Source: Paenibacillus sabuli
GTDB taxonomy: Bacteria; Bacillota; Bacilli; Paenibacillales; Paenibacillaceae
DNA length: 64,000 nt
Assembly: GCF_014705605.1 (NCBI RefSeq)
Contig: NZ_JACXIZ010000004.1
Coordinates: forward strand, 19,614-83,613
Direction: 5' to 3'
Shown: positions 43,401 to 51,003 of the stretch, piece after piece
How positions within the stretch are numbered: the stretch's first letter is position 1
How the letters are laid out: the number at the start of each line of letters is the position of its first letter
Program-made: the position numbers and the translations under genes
The notes under the pieces: generated by a model
The model's database searches: none
What the model saw: the letters and a program-made list of their open reading frames with translations, nothing else
Told to the model about the DNA's origin: nothing

Positions 43401-44754
43401 GGCGGCGACGCTGCCGGTCGTGGATGGCGTGTTCACGGTAGAGATTCCGGCCAAGGGCATTCGCTCCGTCCTGCTGGAGCTGCCGGGCGTAGAGGCGCCG
43501 GCCTACGCAGATGCGAATTTTGCCTTCTCCAACGTGCTCCGCGATACGGTGAGCGAGCATACGCGAGGCAAGGGGCATGTCATTCAGATCTCCCCGGAAT
43601 CGTATCACGCCTACGTGTACGTCTCGGATATGGAGGAGACGACGACCAAGCTGACGATGCACTATGACACGGGCGGTGGGACGCAGACGGTGGAGAAGAC
43701 CGGCTATCCGTTCGAATTCCTGATCAAGGTGGACGATCCGGAGGACAGCTTCACCTATACGCTTGAGGCGACCAAGACGGATGCCCAGGTGGAGCAGCTC
43801 GGCGGAGGGACGTTACAGGCCTATGACGGTGAAGGGGCGGGCATCGTCATCCCCGAGGCGGGCAGGTTCGATCCGATCGAGCTGGATGTGATCAGCTCGG
43901 GCAAGGGCGGGGGCAAGATTCGGCTGGTCGTCTCCACCGACGATTTCCCGTTCGCGCTCACAGATAACCTGCTGAGCGGGCTGCGCATCACCGGCACGCT
44001 GACCAGCACGATAGACAGCACGGAGCTTGAGCTGGACAGCATCCTCGCGGCCAATGAAGTGCGGACGAACGGGACGACGGTACTGGTCGTCGATCCGACC
44101 GCTGAGGTGCCGTTCGGGGATTACGGCGACTACGAGATCGCGGTGACGATTCACCCGCGCGAGCAGATGGGCTATTTCGAGCCGCTCGAGCCGGAGGTCC
44201 TCAGCTCGGGCTCGGGCGGGGGCAAGATTCGGATGGTCGTCTCCGCGGCGGAATTCCCGTTCACCGTCTACGACAACGTGCTGAGCGGGCTGCGCATCGC
44301 CGGTACGCTAACCAGCACGGTGGACAGTACGGAGCTTGAGCTGGACAGCGTCATCAGCAGCAATGAGCTACGCACCAACGGCACGACGGTGCTGCTCGTC
44401 GATCCGACCGATGAGGTGCCGTACACGAGCTATACGGATTATACCTTCGACGTCACGATCTATCCGATTCCGGATACTGAGCCGCCGGTGACGACGGCGA
44501 CTATCCTGCCTGGCGCGAGTGCGGAGTCGGGCGGTGTGTACGATGGACCGGTCACGGTGACGATGGTGGCGACGGACGATTGGTCTGGCGTAGCAGATAC
44601 CGTCTATCGGCTAGGCGGCGGCGCGTGGAGCTCCTATAATGCGCCGCTGATCATTGACGCGGACGGCAGCCACACGGTGGAGTATTACAGCACGGATGTG
44701 GCGGGCAATGCGGAGTCCGCGAAAGGGCTCGCGGTCCAAATCGAATCGGAATAG
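40402..44754 (+). CDS. Large secreted multidomain protein, probable polysaccharide-degrading enzyme
   Basis: The 1450-residue protein has a signal peptide (1-27, VRA-S). An N-terminal beta domain follows (about 30-160: YKVWVRDRDFATNQPG, GVHELSLLDTSGFYA), then a beta-rich region to about 470. A helical region (about 474-900) has the look of an alpha/alpha toroid of glycosidases and lyases (VNEAIYNATDLML, KAKQLADQYLANNPN, EAAEESGELLATSVW). Further beta domains lead to two 103-residue tandem repeats (about 1154-1356), each containing SSGxGGGKIRxVVS and LSGLRIxGTLTST. The C-terminus resembles OmpL47-type Ig repeats (TDDWSGVADTVYRL, STDVAGNAES). I cannot assign a CAZy family or catalytic residues. 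Context with a sugar transporter supports polysaccharide breakdown outside the cell. Confidence 0.6.
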   Translation: MMKKVWAAVLTVCLFVSLCAVAPSVRASGDQHTYLPAKLFKTFGSWRLTGTYLTGLASEEAGDPSPAIAELDIAIAGDYKVWVRDRDFATNQPGTRTFGVAVDGVPVSELFGDHGQEGFRWSEVGVFTLSAGVHELSLLDTSGFYARSAGFFVSDDLNLVPPEDEGDLLEIVEPADPLSGLPSAEFPAWATDDVTPSKSDSIENDSVKVVFHQGTGTEGALVQNEIFIKSSGQWVAVKDKTDALGFLMMSALHTELGGMDTHFARVLQRVAVGGGEASAIADDYFHSGVPVWFIPSDYTKLGSDKVELTFPNTEADLTVTFELDALTDDPKVTLNAEFAEDGAYSFLLYSGEGVDEADYDTVTAPMLYVKHAVPDHAGMIPESYLFTPMASLHFSPGESPIPGQELTSGIVMDPESVPQGYTYPDTSHFGLVLRDETGHVRPQFAAPLFGTTDSLFEDGDDYEVSYRIVNRTASWFDTLKHVTEEMYNFADLRSNVYHSVNEAIYNATDLMLDDQYGGWDPEQMAHYNMEAQDVTTMSNAMAAVQRYLLTEDEDILDTRAVPTLAFLLSRLNYHFKNTDSTGGANSYVSDPPSAIGGPVTRYTTSVYGGLYEMTQGRMPFLLDTGLHAASGSANLSGVADQAAMYKYVGDPIYLNKAKQLADQYLANNPNTGANRDTPFISSFVYGDTIPMVTAFLAAYELTGDTKYLEAAEESGELLATSVWTTGYHNGYDTSSYTVDPVDTAARKRSVDWSSFFWHGSERWRLGNIDGEAKPPSEVGPPLQEETAPGWVVAKAGMGTEHTSSPTSGNIISMNNWAGNLVKLSEYTGDPYFETMARNAMIGRFGNYPGYYQDRSLLHHMKDDYPYVGPEYTSIYYHHIPVFISMLEDFLINSAWAKSERHISFPSIVQSGYAYFASNQFGHAPGTFYGDDDMWLWLDRGIIEPDTPDIDYLAARKDGKLGLALMNESGQTVTSAVYLGDKVAGGSVYTGTATVYEADGTAATLPVVDGVFTVEIPAKGIRSVLLELPGVEAPAYADANFAFSNVLRDTVSEHTRGKGHVIQISPESYHAYVYVSDMEETTTKLTMHYDTGGGTQTVEKTGYPFEFLIKVDDPEDSFTYTLEATKTDAQVEQLGGGTLQAYDGEGAGIVIPEAGRFDPIELDVISSGKGGGKIRLVVSTDDFPFALTDNLLSGLRITGTLTSTIDSTELELDSILAANEVRTNGTTVLVVDPTAEVPFGDYGDYEIAVTIHPREQMGYFEPLEPEVLSSGSGGGKIRMVVSAAEFPFTVYDNVLSGLRIAGTLTSTVDSTELELDSVISSNELRTNGTTVLLVDPTDEVPYTSYTDYTFDVTIYPIPDTEPPVTTATILPGASAESGGVYDGPVTVTMVATDDWSGVADTVYRLGGGAWSSYNAPLIIDADGSHTVEYYSTDVAGNAESAKGLAVQIESE
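43860..44470 (+). repeat. Two tandem 309-bp repeats coding for duplicated domains
   Basis: The segments starting at 43860 and 44169 code for 103-residue domains that share about two thirds of their residues, including GGGKIR, TSTxDSTELELDS and NGTTVLxVDPT. This is an internal domain duplication in the large secreted protein. Confidence 0.85.
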
Positions 44755-46272
44755 GTGAGGCAATTGGATAAAGAAGTAAAAGCAGACCTATGCATTTACG
44801 GCGCGAGCTCGGCAGGGGTGGCCGCCGCGCTCCAGGCCCGCAGGATGGGGCTGCGCGTCGTGCTCGTCGACAGCGGCAGTCATCTCGGGGGGCTGACGAG
44901 CGGGGGGTTGGGCGCCACCGACATTGGCAACAAGGCGGCGATCGGCGGAATCGCCCGCGAGTTTTATACGGCCGTTGGGCGGCATTACGGAAGCGGAGAG
45001 CCGGACGGGACGCAATGGACATTCGAGCCGAGCGTCGCCAAGCGCATCTTCGAGGAATGGCTGCAAGCAGCCGAGGCACCCGTTCATTTCGAGCAGCGGC
45101 TCGAATCGGTCGAGCTGCAGAGCGGCAAGCTGTCCGGCCTGATTATGCACGGCGGGGCACGGTTCTCCGCCAGGATGTTTATCGACGCGACGTACGAAGG
45201 GGATTTGCTGGCGCAAGCCGGCGTCTCCTTTCATGTCGGGCGGGAAGCGAACGCGGTGTACCGCGAAACGCTGAACGGCGTGCATTACGGCCACCCGAAT
45301 CATAACTTCAAGACTTGGGTCGATCCGTACGTGGTGCCGGGCAAGCCGGACAGCGGTCTGCTCGCGGGCGTTAGCGACGTGCCGGTCCTATGGCAGGGGG
45401 CGGGGGATGCGAGCGTGCAAGCGTACAATTTTCGCATCTGTCTGACCAACAATCCCGCCAATCGCTTGCCCTTCCCGCAGCCGCCGGACTACGATCCGCA
45501 GCAATTCGAGCTGCTGGCCCGCTACCTCGAGTCCGGCGTGTGGGACGCGATGCGCCTGCACAAAATGATGCCGGGCGGCAAGAGTGATCTTAACAACTTC
45601 GGCGCGGTCTCGACGGATTATGTCGGCGGTTGCGACGACTGGCCGGAGGGTGACGCTGCGACGCGCGGGCGTCTCTTCCGCGATATGTATCGCTACAATG
45701 CGGGCATGCTCTACTTCCTCGCCAACGACGAACGGGTCCCGGAGCCGATCCGCCGGGAGGCCGGACAGTGGGGGATTCCGGCGGATGAGTATCCGGATAC
45801 GGCGCATTGGACACCGCAGCTGTATATCCGCGAAGGTCGCCGAATGGTATCGGACCTCGTCATGACGGAGCACCACTGCCGCGGACGCGCAGTCGTCGAC
45901 GACGCGGTCGGACTGGCGGCATACAAGATGGACTCGCACAATTGCCGTCGGCTGGTGCTGGATGGTCGCTGCGTCAACGAAGGCAATGTCGAAGTATCAC
46001 CGAGCGCGCCATACCCGATCTCGTACCGGGCGATCGTACCGCGCGGCGAAGAATGCACGAATTTACTTGTGCCCGTTTGCTTATCTGCCTCCCATATCGC
46101 CTTCGGATCGATTCGTATGGAGCCGGTATTCATGATTTTGGGGCAGTCGGCGGCTGTGGCTGCGGCGCTCGCACTGGATTCGGACTGCACAGTGCAGGAA
46201 GTGGAATATGCGAGACTGAGGCAGAGACTGTTGGCAGATAATCAGGTTCTGGATTGGCAGGCTGCGCCCTAG
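44755..46272 (+). CDS. FAD-dependent oxidoreductase (FAD_oxidored family)
   Basis: The 505-residue protein begins with an FAD-binding beta-alpha-beta motif (LCIYGASSAGVAAALQARRMG, with glycines at 16, 20 and 21) followed by VLVDSGSHLGGLTSGGLG. It continues with the FIDATYEGDLLAQAGVSFHVGREA block and a C-terminal SAAVAAALAL flavin contact, all typical of the FAD_oxidored family often found in polysaccharide loci. The reaction is unknown; oxidation of a sugar or sugar-derived hydroxyl is likely. It starts at GTG 44755, directly after the preceding stop, or at TTG 44764. No signal peptide is present, so it is cytosolic. Confidence 0.88.
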   Translation: MRQLDKEVKADLCIYGASSAGVAAALQARRMGLRVVLVDSGSHLGGLTSGGLGATDIGNKAAIGGIAREFYTAVGRHYGSGEPDGTQWTFEPSVAKRIFEEWLQAAEAPVHFEQRLESVELQSGKLSGLIMHGGARFSARMFIDATYEGDLLAQAGVSFHVGREANAVYRETLNGVHYGHPNHNFKTWVDPYVVPGKPDSGLLAGVSDVPVLWQGAGDASVQAYNFRICLTNNPANRLPFPQPPDYDPQQFELLARYLESGVWDAMRLHKMMPGGKSDLNNFGAVSTDYVGGCDDWPEGDAATRGRLFRDMYRYNAGMLYFLANDERVPEPIRREAGQWGIPADEYPDTAHWTPQLYIREGRRMVSDLVMTEHHCRGRAVVDDAVGLAAYKMDSHNCRRLVLDGRCVNEGNVEVSPSAPYPISYRAIVPRGEECTNLLVPVCLSASHIAFGSIRMEPVFMILGQSAAVAAALALDSDCTVQEVEYARLRQRLLADNQVLDWQAAP

Positions 46273-46273
46273 T

Positions 46274-46317
46274 GTGTGTATGCAAACGTCTGCTTCCTTC
46301 GGGGTAGGCATACACAC
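46274..46317 (+). other. Intercistronic inverted repeat
   Basis: GTGTGTATGC (46274-46283) and GCATACACAC (46308-46317) form a perfect 10-base stem with a 24-base loop between the FAD oxidoreductase and Gfo/Idh/MocA genes. There is no T tract; a role as operator or mRNA processing hairpin is possible. Confidence 0.5.
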
Positions 46318-46370
46318 CCCAGTGTGCGTCAACTGCACGTCAGAGCGAGACAAAAGTGGAGGGAATCAAC

Positions 46371-47555
46371 ATGAGCAAGATCGGAATCGGTGTATTGGGC
46401 TTGGGCAAGCGCGGCATCTATTTTGCCGGCGATTACTTCGGCAAGCATCCGGACTGCGTCATCGCCGGACTATGCGATCTCGATCCGCAGCGGATCGCCG
46501 AGGCGCGTCATGTGCTCGGCGATGTGCCGGCGACAGATCGGCTGGATGAATTCCTGGCGCTGCCCGGGGTCGATGTGGTCGTCATCTGTACGCCCGACCC
46601 GGTGCATGCCGCGCATACGCTGGCTGCGCTGCAGGCGCGCAAGCACATCTACCTGGAGAAGCCGATGGCCCAGACGATCGAGGACTGCGATCGGATGATC
46701 GAGGCGGCGCAGGAGGCGGGCGTCGTATTCATGGTCGGCTTGGAGCTGCGTTATTGCACCCTGTTCCAGGACATGAAGCAGTTGATCGACGACGGCGCGA
46801 TCGGCACGATCAAGACCGGTCATGTCGTCGACAACGTCTCGGTGGGCGGCAATTATTATTATCACGGCTTGCGCCGCAAAAAAGACTACGTGAAAAGTCT
46901 GATGCTGGAGAAGGGCACGCATTCGCTCGATCTGATTAACTGGATGGTCGGCGGCGCGCCGGTCAACGTGTTCAGCGCGGGCGGGCTCGACGTATTCGGC
47001 GGCGACGCCTCCAATGAGAAGCGCTGCCGCGACTGCGACGAGGCGGATACATGCGCGTACTACGTGGACTACTTCAAGGGCCAGGCGATGGACTACGGGC
47101 GCGCTCGCGTCAAGGACGATCTGTGCGTCTATGCCGAGGAGATCGACACGCACGACAACAGCCTGGCGATCATCGAATACGACAACGGCGCGCGCATCTC
47201 GTTCATGGAATGCATGTTCACGCCGGAGTATTCGCGGGAATTCACCTTCGTCGGCACGGAGGGTAAAATGTACGGCTTTTACAACAACGAACAGCACTTC
47301 AAGATCGTCGTGCAGCGGCGGCACTCGCGCAAGCAGGAGGTCTATTACCCGAAGCAGGTGCAGGGCGGTCACGGCGGCGGCGACACGAACATCGTCCGCC
47401 AATTCGTGCGTTACATCCAGGCGGGCGCGGCGGAGATGCCGGGTGTCGAAGGCGCGCGCGACAGCGCGGCGATCGCGATCGCGGCAGCGCAGTCCTGCGA
47501 GACCGGGCTGCCGGTGCCGATCCCGCTCAGGCGGGAAGCGGTGAAGAAGGCGTAG
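46371..47555 (+). CDS. Gfo/Idh/MocA-family NAD(P)-dependent sugar dehydrogenase
   Basis: The 394-residue protein has an N-terminal Rossmann domain (IGIGVLGLGKRGI), the conserved EKP motif in YLEKPMAQT with the cofactor-contacting lysine, and a C-terminal substrate domain with GTHSLDLINWMVGG. A Cys cluster (CRDCDEADTCAYY, about 224-236) probably binds structural zinc, as in some family subgroups. It should oxidise or epimerise a sugar or inositol-type product in the cytosol. TGGAGGG lies upstream of ATG 46371. It is the last gene of the carbohydrate locus and ends about 170 bases before a strong terminator. Confidence 0.92.
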   Translation: MSKIGIGVLGLGKRGIYFAGDYFGKHPDCVIAGLCDLDPQRIAEARHVLGDVPATDRLDEFLALPGVDVVVICTPDPVHAAHTLAALQARKHIYLEKPMAQTIEDCDRMIEAAQEAGVVFMVGLELRYCTLFQDMKQLIDDGAIGTIKTGHVVDNVSVGGNYYYHGLRRKKDYVKSLMLEKGTHSLDLINWMVGGAPVNVFSAGGLDVFGGDASNEKRCRDCDEADTCAYYVDYFKGQAMDYGRARVKDDLCVYAEEIDTHDNSLAIIEYDNGARISFMECMFTPEYSREFTFVGTEGKMYGFYNNEQHFKIVVQRRHSRKQEVYYPKQVQGGHGGGDTNIVRQFVRYIQAGAAEMPGVEGARDSAAIAIAAAQSCETGLPVPIPLRREAVKKA

Positions 47556-47722
47556 CCGGCACGGGGACAGCAGCGGCGGAGGGGCACGGGGGCGAAGACG
47601 AGAACAACAGAGACGGCAAGCGCGTCGGAGAGGTGGGTACGGGCGCAGCCACCAAGGGGATCCCCGAGATCGTCAGAGTTGTTAGCAAACTACGGGAAGG
47701 TGACAAGCGCTAAACAAGCGCA

Positions 47723-47753
47723 ATCCCGGCCGACTGCGGCCGGGATTTTTTTG
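47723..47753 (+). terminator. Terminator closing the carbohydrate locus
   Basis: A perfect 10-base stem ATCCCGGCCG / CGGCCGGGAT (47723-47732, 47737-47746) with a 4-base loop is followed by seven Ts. Confidence 0.95.
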
Positions 47754-48180
47754 CATAACAAGTACCCGGCTCGTCAGATCGTTAGTTGTGCAACGGATTG
47801 AAGCGGAGGCCTCCAGCACTGTGACAACGCAAGTTGCCTTACCCTTACCTCAAAAACGGGACGTCGCATGCTCCGGAGGCGGCTGCAGCCGATGCCGATG
47901 CTCAATATCACCGCAGCGCCATCTACTCTATCACGCCGCTCTACGGCACTGCTCCACTGTAGCTGCCGTTCACTCTAGCCCGTCGTTTACACCACTCGCT
48001 CTTGCGGCACAATCCCTGGGGGGCGCTCGTTGGACGTTTGCTCACGCCTCACGGGAATTCCCCGCTTTCTTTTCAAATGCAGTCCCTGGGCTTGAAGCCT
48101 TTGGTATAATGGAAGATAAGCATGCCGCCCGAGGCCCTCGAAGGGACGGACGGCGCCGGTCGACCAAGGCAAAGCAGAAA
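47754..48180. other. Intergenic region without recognisable gene
   Basis: About 430 bases between the terminator and the channel-like gene. Open frames here have atypical composition (many His, Cys and Ser codons) and no ribosome binding sites or family similarity. I see no repeat, hairpin or RNA signature that I can support. Confidence 0.45.
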
Positions 48181-48191
48181 AGGGTGAGAAG

Positions 48192-48851
48192 ATGCAAAAA
48201 ATCGCCAGAACCGCTTATGAAGGCCTCATGATCGTACTGGTCATGGTGACAATTGTCACCCTCTGGACCGACAGTGCGTACAACAACGCCATCAACTGGG
48301 CGGTGTGGTTTATTTTCGTCGTCGATTTTATCGTGCGGCTGGTGAAGGCGGACAGCAGGTGGGCGTTTGTCCGGCGCCATCCGTTCCTGGTGATCGCGAT
48401 TATCCCGTTCGACCAATTCTTCCAGGTGGCGCGGATCGTCCGGCTGATCTACCTGTTCCGCATCAAGACGATTACGAAGTATTACATCTCGCCGTACGTC
48501 GACAAGCTGACCGATCGCTCGCGCACGCTGATCGTGCTGGGTCTGCTCGGCATCCTGCTGACGGAGGCCTTGCTCATCTGGCAGGTCGAGCCTTCGATGA
48601 CGAGCTATGCTGACGCACTGGAGGCGGTGGCCGGGTATCTGCTGTTCTTCGGCCATCAGCTCTATGCCATCGAAAGCGCGACGGCGATGTGGGCGCTGAC
48701 CTGCACGTCGGTGCTCGGCATCGTCGTCCAGGGCCTGGCCCTGCAGTGGCTGTTCGCACAGGCGGAACGGCTGCGTCAGCGCTGGCGCGGCGACGGGACG
48801 AGCGCAGCGGCGGAGGCGAGCGCGACGACCGAGGAGAAGGCGAGCCGTTGA
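48192..48851 (+). CDS. Voltage-gated potassium-channel-like protein without selectivity filter
   Basis: The 219-residue membrane protein follows the S1-S6 plan of six-helix cation channels: S1 (about 8-25), S2 NWAVWFIFVVDFIVRLVKA with its acidic residue, S3 PFLVIAIIPFDQF, and an S4-like VARIVRLIYLFRIKTI with regularly spaced Arg/Lys. S5 starts at RSRTLIVLGLLGILL, and the pore helix after EPSMTSYADALEAV is recognisable. Where the TVGYGD filter should be, the sequence reads GYLLFFGHQLYAIES. Potassium selectivity in the usual way is therefore unlikely. AAGGGTGAG precedes ATG 48192. The gene is monocistronic. It may be a voltage sensor, a regulatory subunit or a different kind of pore. Confidence 0.7.
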   Translation: MQKIARTAYEGLMIVLVMVTIVTLWTDSAYNNAINWAVWFIFVVDFIVRLVKADSRWAFVRRHPFLVIAIIPFDQFFQVARIVRLIYLFRIKTITKYYISPYVDKLTDRSRTLIVLGLLGILLTEALLIWQVEPSMTSYADALEAVAGYLLFFGHQLYAIESATAMWALTCTSVLGIVVQGLALQWLFAQAERLRQRWRGDGTSAAAEASATTEEKASR

Positions 48852-48955
48852 AGGGCAGGAGAGGACGCTGGCATCAGTCACCGCGGCATGCGGCGTCCGG
48901 ATCATACAGATGAACGATCGTTACGCGTTCGTTTGTTTTGTTGCGCCGTTTTTAT

Positions 48956-48985
48956 TATAATGCATTTATTATAAAGTATAATTTA
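48956..48985. promoter_or_regulatory. Promoter and candidate GntR operator upstream of the GntR gene
   Basis: TTTATTATAA-type elements occur twice within 48946-48975, the first containing a TATAAT -10. GTATAATTTA (48976-48985) is the exact complement of TAAATTATAC found upstream of the TAXI transporter gene, suggesting an autoregulatory operator. Confidence 0.5.
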
Positions 48986-49005
48986 TTGAGGAAGGGGCTT
49001 GTATA

Positions 49006-49674
49006 ATGGCAAGTTTACGCGTGCGCACGGTGACCAATGAGGTGTACCGTCAGATCAAAAGCGATATTTTGTCTGGTGTGTACCGTCCGGGGGAGCGCTT
49101 GATGGAGATGGAAATTGCAGACAAGCTTGAAGTGAGCCGTACGCCGGTGCGCGATGCCATGATCCGGCTGGAGCAGGAGGGGCTGGCGACGATTGAACCG
49201 CGGAGGGGGATCTACGTCCGCAAGCTGTCCAAAAAGGACATTCAAAATTATTATGAACTCCAGTCGGCTCTGGAAGGCCTGGCCGCCCAATTAACCGCTC
49301 AGAAGAGAACGGAGCGGGACATCGCCCGCTTTCAGGATCTGCTTCTTCAAATGAAGGCGTGCATTTCCGATCCCACAGTCGATAACCTCCAAGCGATGAT
49401 TAAACTGAACCGTGATTTTCACGACCTGCTTTATACGATTGCCGACAATCCGCTGTTGACGAAGACCCAGTCGACGCTCGAGAATCCGATCACCTTGATT
49501 CGGTCGATTTTTCCATTGAACACCGTGCGTATCCACGCCGTGTACGACGAACATGAACGGCTCGTGCAGAGCATTGCGGCCGGGGACGCCGCTGAGGCCA
49601 AACGATATGCGGAGTACCATGTGCTGCGTTCCTGGAAGTCCGCTGAGGCCGATTTGGAAGAAACGCTGGATTAA
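49006..49674 (+). CDS. GntR-family regulator, FadR/FCD subgroup
   Basis: The 222-residue protein has the N-terminal GntR winged helix-turn-helix (about 10-75: VYRQIKSDILSGVYRPGERL, LEVSRTPVRDAMIRLEQEGL). An all-helical FCD ligand-binding domain follows (about 85-215), including NRDFHDLLYTIADNP and the metal-site histidine in HVLRSW. FCD regulators bind organic acids and usually repress the adjacent catabolic or uptake operon. AGGAAGGGG precedes ATG 49006. A terminator follows, then the promoter of the TAXI-TRAP cluster, which shares a 10-base motif with this gene's own promoter. Confidence 0.93.
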   Translation: MASLRVRTVTNEVYRQIKSDILSGVYRPGERLMEMEIADKLEVSRTPVRDAMIRLEQEGLATIEPRRGIYVRKLSKKDIQNYYELQSALEGLAAQLTAQKRTERDIARFQDLLLQMKACISDPTVDNLQAMIKLNRDFHDLLYTIADNPLLTKTQSTLENPITLIRSIFPLNTVRIHAVYDEHERLVQSIAAGDAAEAKRYAEYHVLRSWKSAEADLEETLD

Positions 49675-49703
49675 TTTTTCCTGTCTAATAGGGGTATTCA
49701 GCC

Positions 49704-49745
49704 AAGCATCTGATTTCTGAAACCGGAATCAGATGCTTGTTTTTG
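49704..49745 (+). terminator. Terminator of the GntR gene
   Basis: A perfect 12-base stem AAGCATCTGATT / AATCAGATGCTT (49704-49715, 49727-49738) with an 11-base loop is followed by GTTTTTG. Confidence 0.93.
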
Positions 49746-49784
49746 TCCTTGGAGTAAACTAATCTGACATAAAAATAAAAATGA

Positions 49785-49830
49785 TTGACAAACAAGAAAA
49801 GGTTATCTTAATATAAATTATACATTATAC
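49785..49830 (+). promoter_or_regulatory. Promoter and candidate GntR operator of the TAXI-TRAP cluster
   Basis: TTGACA (49785-49790) and TAATAT (49809-49814) are spaced by 18 bases. TAAATTATAC (49814-49823) overlaps the -10 and is followed by a second ATTATAC (49824-49830). The 10-mer also occurs inverted before the GntR gene, so repression by this GntR is a reasonable inference. Confidence 0.6.
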
Positions 49831-49864
49831 AAAATAATATATTTGGATGGAGGCTTGGCAAACC

Positions 49865-50947
49865 ATGAGACGTTACACTTGGGTTCTGCTGTTGGCGATG
49901 ATGCTTGTAGGGGTGACCGCTTGCGGCAACGCCGAGGAAAACGAAGGGACTGGAAACGACACTGAGGCAGCCGGCGGGGGACAATCGACAGTTGCAAACG
50001 AAGCGGATGCCGAGGGAGAAGAGGAGCCGCAAACGCAGGCGGAACCGCTCCAACTTCGCTCCATTTCAGGCAACGTCGGGGGAAATGTGCATGTCATAAC
50101 CGGGGCGTTGGGCAGTATGATCGAGGAAAACCTGGCAGGCAGCGTTGTCAATGTGAATCCGGGAGAAAGCGGGGCAAATCCAATCCTGTTAGGCAAGGGA
50201 GAAGCGGAAATCGGAACGACCTTGTACTTTAATGCGGCGACCTCGGCCAAAGGCATTGCGCCATATGAGGAACCGGTGAATCACGTGGCGGCGCTTGCCA
50301 ATCTGAATATTAACCAATGGATTACGTTTATCACCTCGAAGGCGGAGTACGAGACGTTGGGCGACATGATCGATGCCCAGTATCCGATGAAGCTGGTGCT
50401 GGCCAGAGCCGGGTCGACCAGCGAGACCTTGATTCGATTGATTCTGGAAGGCTACGGTGTGACCTACGACGATATCAAGGCTTGGGGCGGCAGTGTCACG
50501 CATGTTTCCCATACGGATGCTGTGGATCTGGTCAAGGACAATCATGCCGACGTTTACGCCACCATCCCGTCCTTGCGGTTCCCGGCGGTTGTGGACCTGG
50601 TCACCTCGCGCGAGGTTGTTTTTCTACAGCTCGATCCCGCTGTTGTGGATGCCATAGCGGAAGAATACGGGCTGCTGACAGGCAACTTGCCGGCCGGTAC
50701 CTACGACGGACAGGACGAGGATTATTACTCGCTCATGGAGACACAGCTCCTGCTGGCCAACGCTGACGCACTCTCCGAACAGGGCGCCTATGAAGTCGTG
50801 AAGCTGCTTGTTGAAAATGTGGACAGGCTCCGGGATGCGCACTCGGATATGGATACCTTCAGTCCGGAGGCAGCGCCCCAAAACACAGTGTTTCCACTGC
50901 ATCCGGGAGCAGAAAAATATTATCGTGAAATCGGCGTTTTGGATTAA
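49865..50947 (+). CDS. TAXI-family TRAP transporter solute-binding lipoprotein
   Basis: The 360-residue protein has a lipobox VTAC (about residues 17-20), an acidic linker and the TAXI binding fold: a GNVHVITGALGSMIEENL region, a substrate-loop GESGANPILLGKGEAEIGTT, and ARAGSTSETLIRLILEGYGV in the second lobe. It would capture a substrate for the fused permease downstream. ATG 49865 has GGAGG 11 bases before it; an ATG at 49847 lies at the ribosome binding site itself and is less likely. The gene is AT-richer than most of the window. Confidence 0.88.
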   Translation: MRRYTWVLLLAMMLVGVTACGNAEENEGTGNDTEAAGGGQSTVANEADAEGEEEPQTQAEPLQLRSISGNVGGNVHVITGALGSMIEENLAGSVVNVNPGESGANPILLGKGEAEIGTTLYFNAATSAKGIAPYEEPVNHVAALANLNINQWITFITSKAEYETLGDMIDAQYPMKLVLARAGSTSETLIRLILEGYGVTYDDIKAWGGSVTHVSHTDAVDLVKDNHADVYATIPSLRFPAVVDLVTSREVVFLQLDPAVVDAIAEEYGLLTGNLPAGTYDGQDEDYYSLMETQLLLANADALSEQGAYEVVKLLVENVDRLRDAHSDMDTFSPEAAPQNTVFPLHPGAEKYYREIGVLD

Positions 50948-51003
50948 ATCGGAGTCCCGGACTCCTGTACGCCGCGTCAATTTAAGGGAAGGGGAGTAGC
51001 GAT

